A stretch of DNA of 30,355 nt from a bacterium (GTDB lineage: Bacteria > Bacillota > Bacilli > Lactobacillales > Streptococcaceae), in assembly GCA_905221235.1 (NCBI GenBank), contig CAJNCJ010000020.1:1-30355 (forward strand), read 5' to 3'. Shown here piece after piece: positions 26,398 to 30,355 of the stretch (position 1 is the stretch's first letter; every line of letters begins with the position of its first letter). Below the pieces are notes generated by a model. That model was given only the letters and a program-made list of their open reading frames with translations, was not told where the DNA came from and did no database searches. Both the position numbers and the translations under genes were made by a program.

Positions 26398-26406
26398 TAT
26401 TCTACC
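26398..26406 (-). promoter_or_regulatory. dapH promoter (extended -10)
   Basis: The minus strand reads TGGTAGAAT, an extended -10 box, directly after the terminator hairpin of the upstream RNA. The -35 region would fall within the hairpin (TTCAAA, weak). The predicted leader to dapH is about 25-30 nt. Confidence 0.55.
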
Positions 26407-26435
26407 AAAAAAGGCCTCAAATTTGAAGCCTTTTT
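26407..26435 (-). terminator. Terminator of the small RNA upstream of dapH
   Basis: A nearly perfect inverted repeat (AAAAAGGCTTCAAA with TTTGAGGCCTTTTT, one G-U pair) ends in six U on the minus strand. It is a strong intrinsic terminator that separates the upstream transcript from dapH. Confidence 0.85.
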
Positions 26436-26554
26436 GTTTGTTTTTAGGTATGATTTTTAGGGATGTGAGATAAAACGTGCTGTCGGTAAAAGCAAGCCCC
26501 TACCGATACAACCTAAAAACACTCTTCACAACTATCTCCCCGTGTTTTATTGAC
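26407..26554 (-). ncRNA. Putative structured small RNA upstream of dapH
   Basis: An extended -10 promoter (TGC-TATACT, 26561-26569, minus strand) and a strong terminator bound a transcript of about 150 nt without a reading frame. Its apical hairpin is TCGGTA/TACCGA (26483-26506), extended by GUUG/CAGC. A lower helix GAGATA/TATCTC (26533-26538 with 26467-26472) is flanked by GGG/CCC. UUUUUAGG (26512-26519) can pair with either of two CCUAAAAA copies (26454-26461 or 26441-26448). dapH has a separate promoter, so this looks like a free-standing RNA rather than a riboswitch. A long helix with a large internal loop would fit a 6S-like RNA, but I cannot identify it. Confidence 0.5.
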
Positions 26555-26560
26555 TATTCT

Positions 26561-26569
26561 AGTATAGCA
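26561..26569 (-). promoter_or_regulatory. Promoter of the small RNA upstream of dapH
   Basis: The minus strand reads TGCTATACT, an extended -10 box, 30 nt after the end of the DMT permease gene. A -35 hexamer is weak (TTTTCT). The start is expected near 26554. Confidence 0.6.
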
Positions 26570-26595
26570 CACTTTTAGAATTAAGAAAAGACTTT

Positions 26596-27507
26596 TTATT
26601 TACTTTCTTTCGCTTCTTCTATCGATAGGAAAATCATGGGTAAAATAATCAAGGCCATAGCTAGAAGAAGGGACCAATCCACCACCAATCCTAAAAACAA
26701 AACACTCAAGAGAGCAGAGGAAAGAGGTTCACTGGCACTGATAACAGAAACCACCAAAGGAGAGACCAAGGACACCGCCTTCATGGAGATGAAAAAGGCA
26801 AAAGCCGTCCCAAAGAAAGCGATAATAAGACAAATCAAGATACTCCAAATATCAAGAGTAAAGGAAAGATGATAAACCGGCGAAAGGACATTGCTAAACA
26901 AACCGGCCAAAATCATTCCCCACCCAACCGTGGGTACAAAACCATAGCGCTTCGCGAAAGGTTGGGGCAAGATAACATTAAACATAACACCCATAGCACT
27001 CAACAAACCCGTTACAAGGGCTAGCGGGGTCATGGATAACTGAGAGAGATCTCCCTTTGTAGCCATCAAGCAAACACCCAGCATGGCAATCAAAACATAG
27101 AAAATAGCGCTTTTTGAGGCTCGTTTGTGATAAACCAAACGATTGTAAAAGAGGATAAAGACAGGACTGATAAACTGTAAAATAGTCGCTGTCGCAGCAT
27201 TTGAGTATTCTACACAGAGGTAGAAAAAATACTGGACTGAGAAAATTCCCAAAATAGCATAGGCCAAAAAGGGCAGATAATTTTTCTTGTCTAGCCAGAT
27301 ATCTAACACTTGCGATTTTAATTGCATTGCAGACCAAATGAGAACAAGACTCCCTGCCAATGTCAAACGCATAGAGGTAATCCAACCAGAAGACACCTGA
27401 TAATGAGTAAAGAAATACTCTCCTAAAATTCCACAGATTCCCCATATCAAGCCGGATAGGAGAGAGTAAATGGTTCCTTTAACAATCTTTTTCTGATACT
27501 GATTCAT
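26596..27507 (-). CDS. DMT superfamily (EamA family) permease
   Basis: An integral membrane protein of 303 residues with about ten hydrophobic helices in two EamA repeats, typical of the drug/metabolite transporter superfamily. The first helix is TIYSLLSGLIWGICGILGEY; the second repeat starts around ALVTGLLSAMGVMFNVILPQ and ends with PLSSALLSVLFLGLVVDWSL. Substrates of this family are diverse (amino acids, purines, drugs), so none is assigned. The longest frame starts at a TTG inside the pbp1b terminator; the ATG at 27507 is the likely start, although AAAGG lies only one base from it. An extended -10 box lies directly upstream, so the message may be leaderless. No strong terminator is seen before the small RNA promoter. 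Confidence 0.85.
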   Translation of the reverse strand: MNQYQKKIVKGTIYSLLSGLIWGICGILGEYFFTHYQVSSGWITSMRLTLAGSLVLIWSAMQLKSQVLDIWLDKKNYLPFLAYAILGIFSVQYFFYLCVEYSNAATATILQFISPVFILFYNRLVYHKRASKSAIFYVLIAMLGVCLMATKGDLSQLSMTPLALVTGLLSAMGVMFNVILPQPFAKRYGFVPTVGWGMILAGLFSNVLSPVYHLSFTLDIWSILICLIIAFFGTAFAFFISMKAVSLVSPLVVSVISASEPLSSALLSVLFLGLVVDWSLLLAMALIILPMIFLSIEEAKESK

Positions 27508-27513
27508 ACCTTT

Positions 27514-27522
27514 ATTGTAACA
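27514..27522 (-). promoter_or_regulatory. DMT permease promoter (extended -10, next to the ATG)
   Basis: The minus strand reads TGTTACAAT and is followed by only six bases before the ATG. Transcription would begin at or within a base or two of the start codon. No -35 hexamer is recognisable. Confidence 0.5.
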
Positions 27523-27530
27523 CGAAAGGG

Positions 27531-27567
27531 AAAAAGAAAAAAGTGGCAATCAATTGATTAGCCACTT
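27531..27567 (-). terminator. pbp1b terminator
   Basis: On the minus strand AAGTGGC pairs with GCCACTT; the loop contains the self-complementary AATCAATTGATT, and U6-C-U5 follows. Confidence 0.85.
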
Positions 27568-27589
27568 CATTTAGCACAGTTCATAGAAC

Positions 27590-30101
<2,512 letters not shown>

Positions 30102-30107
30102 TAAAAT

Positions 30108-30355
30108 GGTAAATTCCCAAACTAAGTTCCACTGCTAATCCAAGTGGAAGTTAGTCTGATAAAAATCCTAAAAAACATTGGAAATCCGTGTCAGGGTAAC
30201 TTCCACTGGTTTTAATCATGCTTGATTTCATCGCTTTTGTAGCCAAAATGAATCGAAAAAAAGAGCGCTCAAAATCCCCTCATCTGAAAGCGTTTCAGAT
30301 TAAGTTCCGCTATGGTGGAAGTTAGTGTGAGACGTTTGAATGGAGTTGAAGGTTA
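30108..30355 (+). repeat. Intergenic repeat, right copy
   Basis: Inverted copy of 1-248, also 248 nt, without net insertions or deletions. It has the same three GTGGAA/TTCCAC hairpins; the central hairpin arm is weaker here because of base changes. The outer 77 nt are identical to the left copy. No other feature is seen between pbp1b and the window end. Confidence 0.85.

Noticed and set aside
26407..26554. Lysine riboswitch upstream of dapH
   Set aside because: Conserved L-box elements are not seen, and a terminator followed by a separate promoter separates the RNA from dapH.

Overview
The window reads as chromosomal DNA of a mitis-group Streptococcus (S. mitis / S. oralis-like). The gene order gltX, pgi, class I amidotransferase-like gene, patB-patA, mutS, argR/argS, gpsA-galU, rhomboid gene, 5-formyl-THF cyclo-ligase, N-acetyl-diaminopimelate deacetylase, dapH, DMT permease, pbp1b matches my memory of the pneumococcal chromosome. 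Several corrected protein lengths (Pgi 449, PatB 588, MutS 844, PBP1b 821 aa, the last with active Ser460) equal the pneumococcal ones I remember. The clear difference from pneumococcus is a complete type II-A CRISPR-Cas locus between galU and the rhomboid gene.

Layout. 1-248 and 30108-30355 are inverted copies of one intergenic repeat; their outermost 77 nt are identical, which suggests that the window is a whole assembly contig ending in repeats. 306-11342 is a leftward block: cytidine-deaminase-like gene, gltX, pgi, amidotransferase-like gene, the PatAB heterodimeric multidrug exporter behind a promoter and attenuator hairpin, mutS and argR. Rightward genes follow: argS (divergent from argR), a small membrane protein, gpsA, galU. 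15786-16439 is an AT-rich regulatory region holding the tracrRNA (leftward), its two promoters and the cas promoter. cas9-cas1-cas2-csn2 overlap one another and are followed by a leader and an array of 10 repeats and 9 spacers. 23259-30055 is leftward again: rhomboid protease, cyclo-ligase, deacetylase, dapH, a probable free-standing small RNA, a DMT permease and PBP1b.

How the parts work together. The most interesting signal is in the tracrRNA region. An upstream tracrRNA promoter would make a long transcript whose 5' end carries 11 nt identical to the start of the cas transcription unit, followed by a degenerate CRISPR repeat and then the normal tracrRNA. The matching DNA lies just downstream of the cas promoter -10 box and is followed by AGGAG, a good PAM for this type of Cas9. 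This is the architecture of a natural single-guide RNA through which Cas9 represses its own operon, as known from S. pyogenes tracr-L; here it is read directly from sequence. Other points include a patA leader attenuator, a deaminase-like protein lacking one zinc cysteine, an ArgR lacking the usual arginine-binding Asp pair, and an unassigned structured RNA gene upstream of dapH.

Functions are assigned by motif recognition and memory of families; no database search was possible. Promoters and terminators are predictions from -10/-35 boxes and hairpins.
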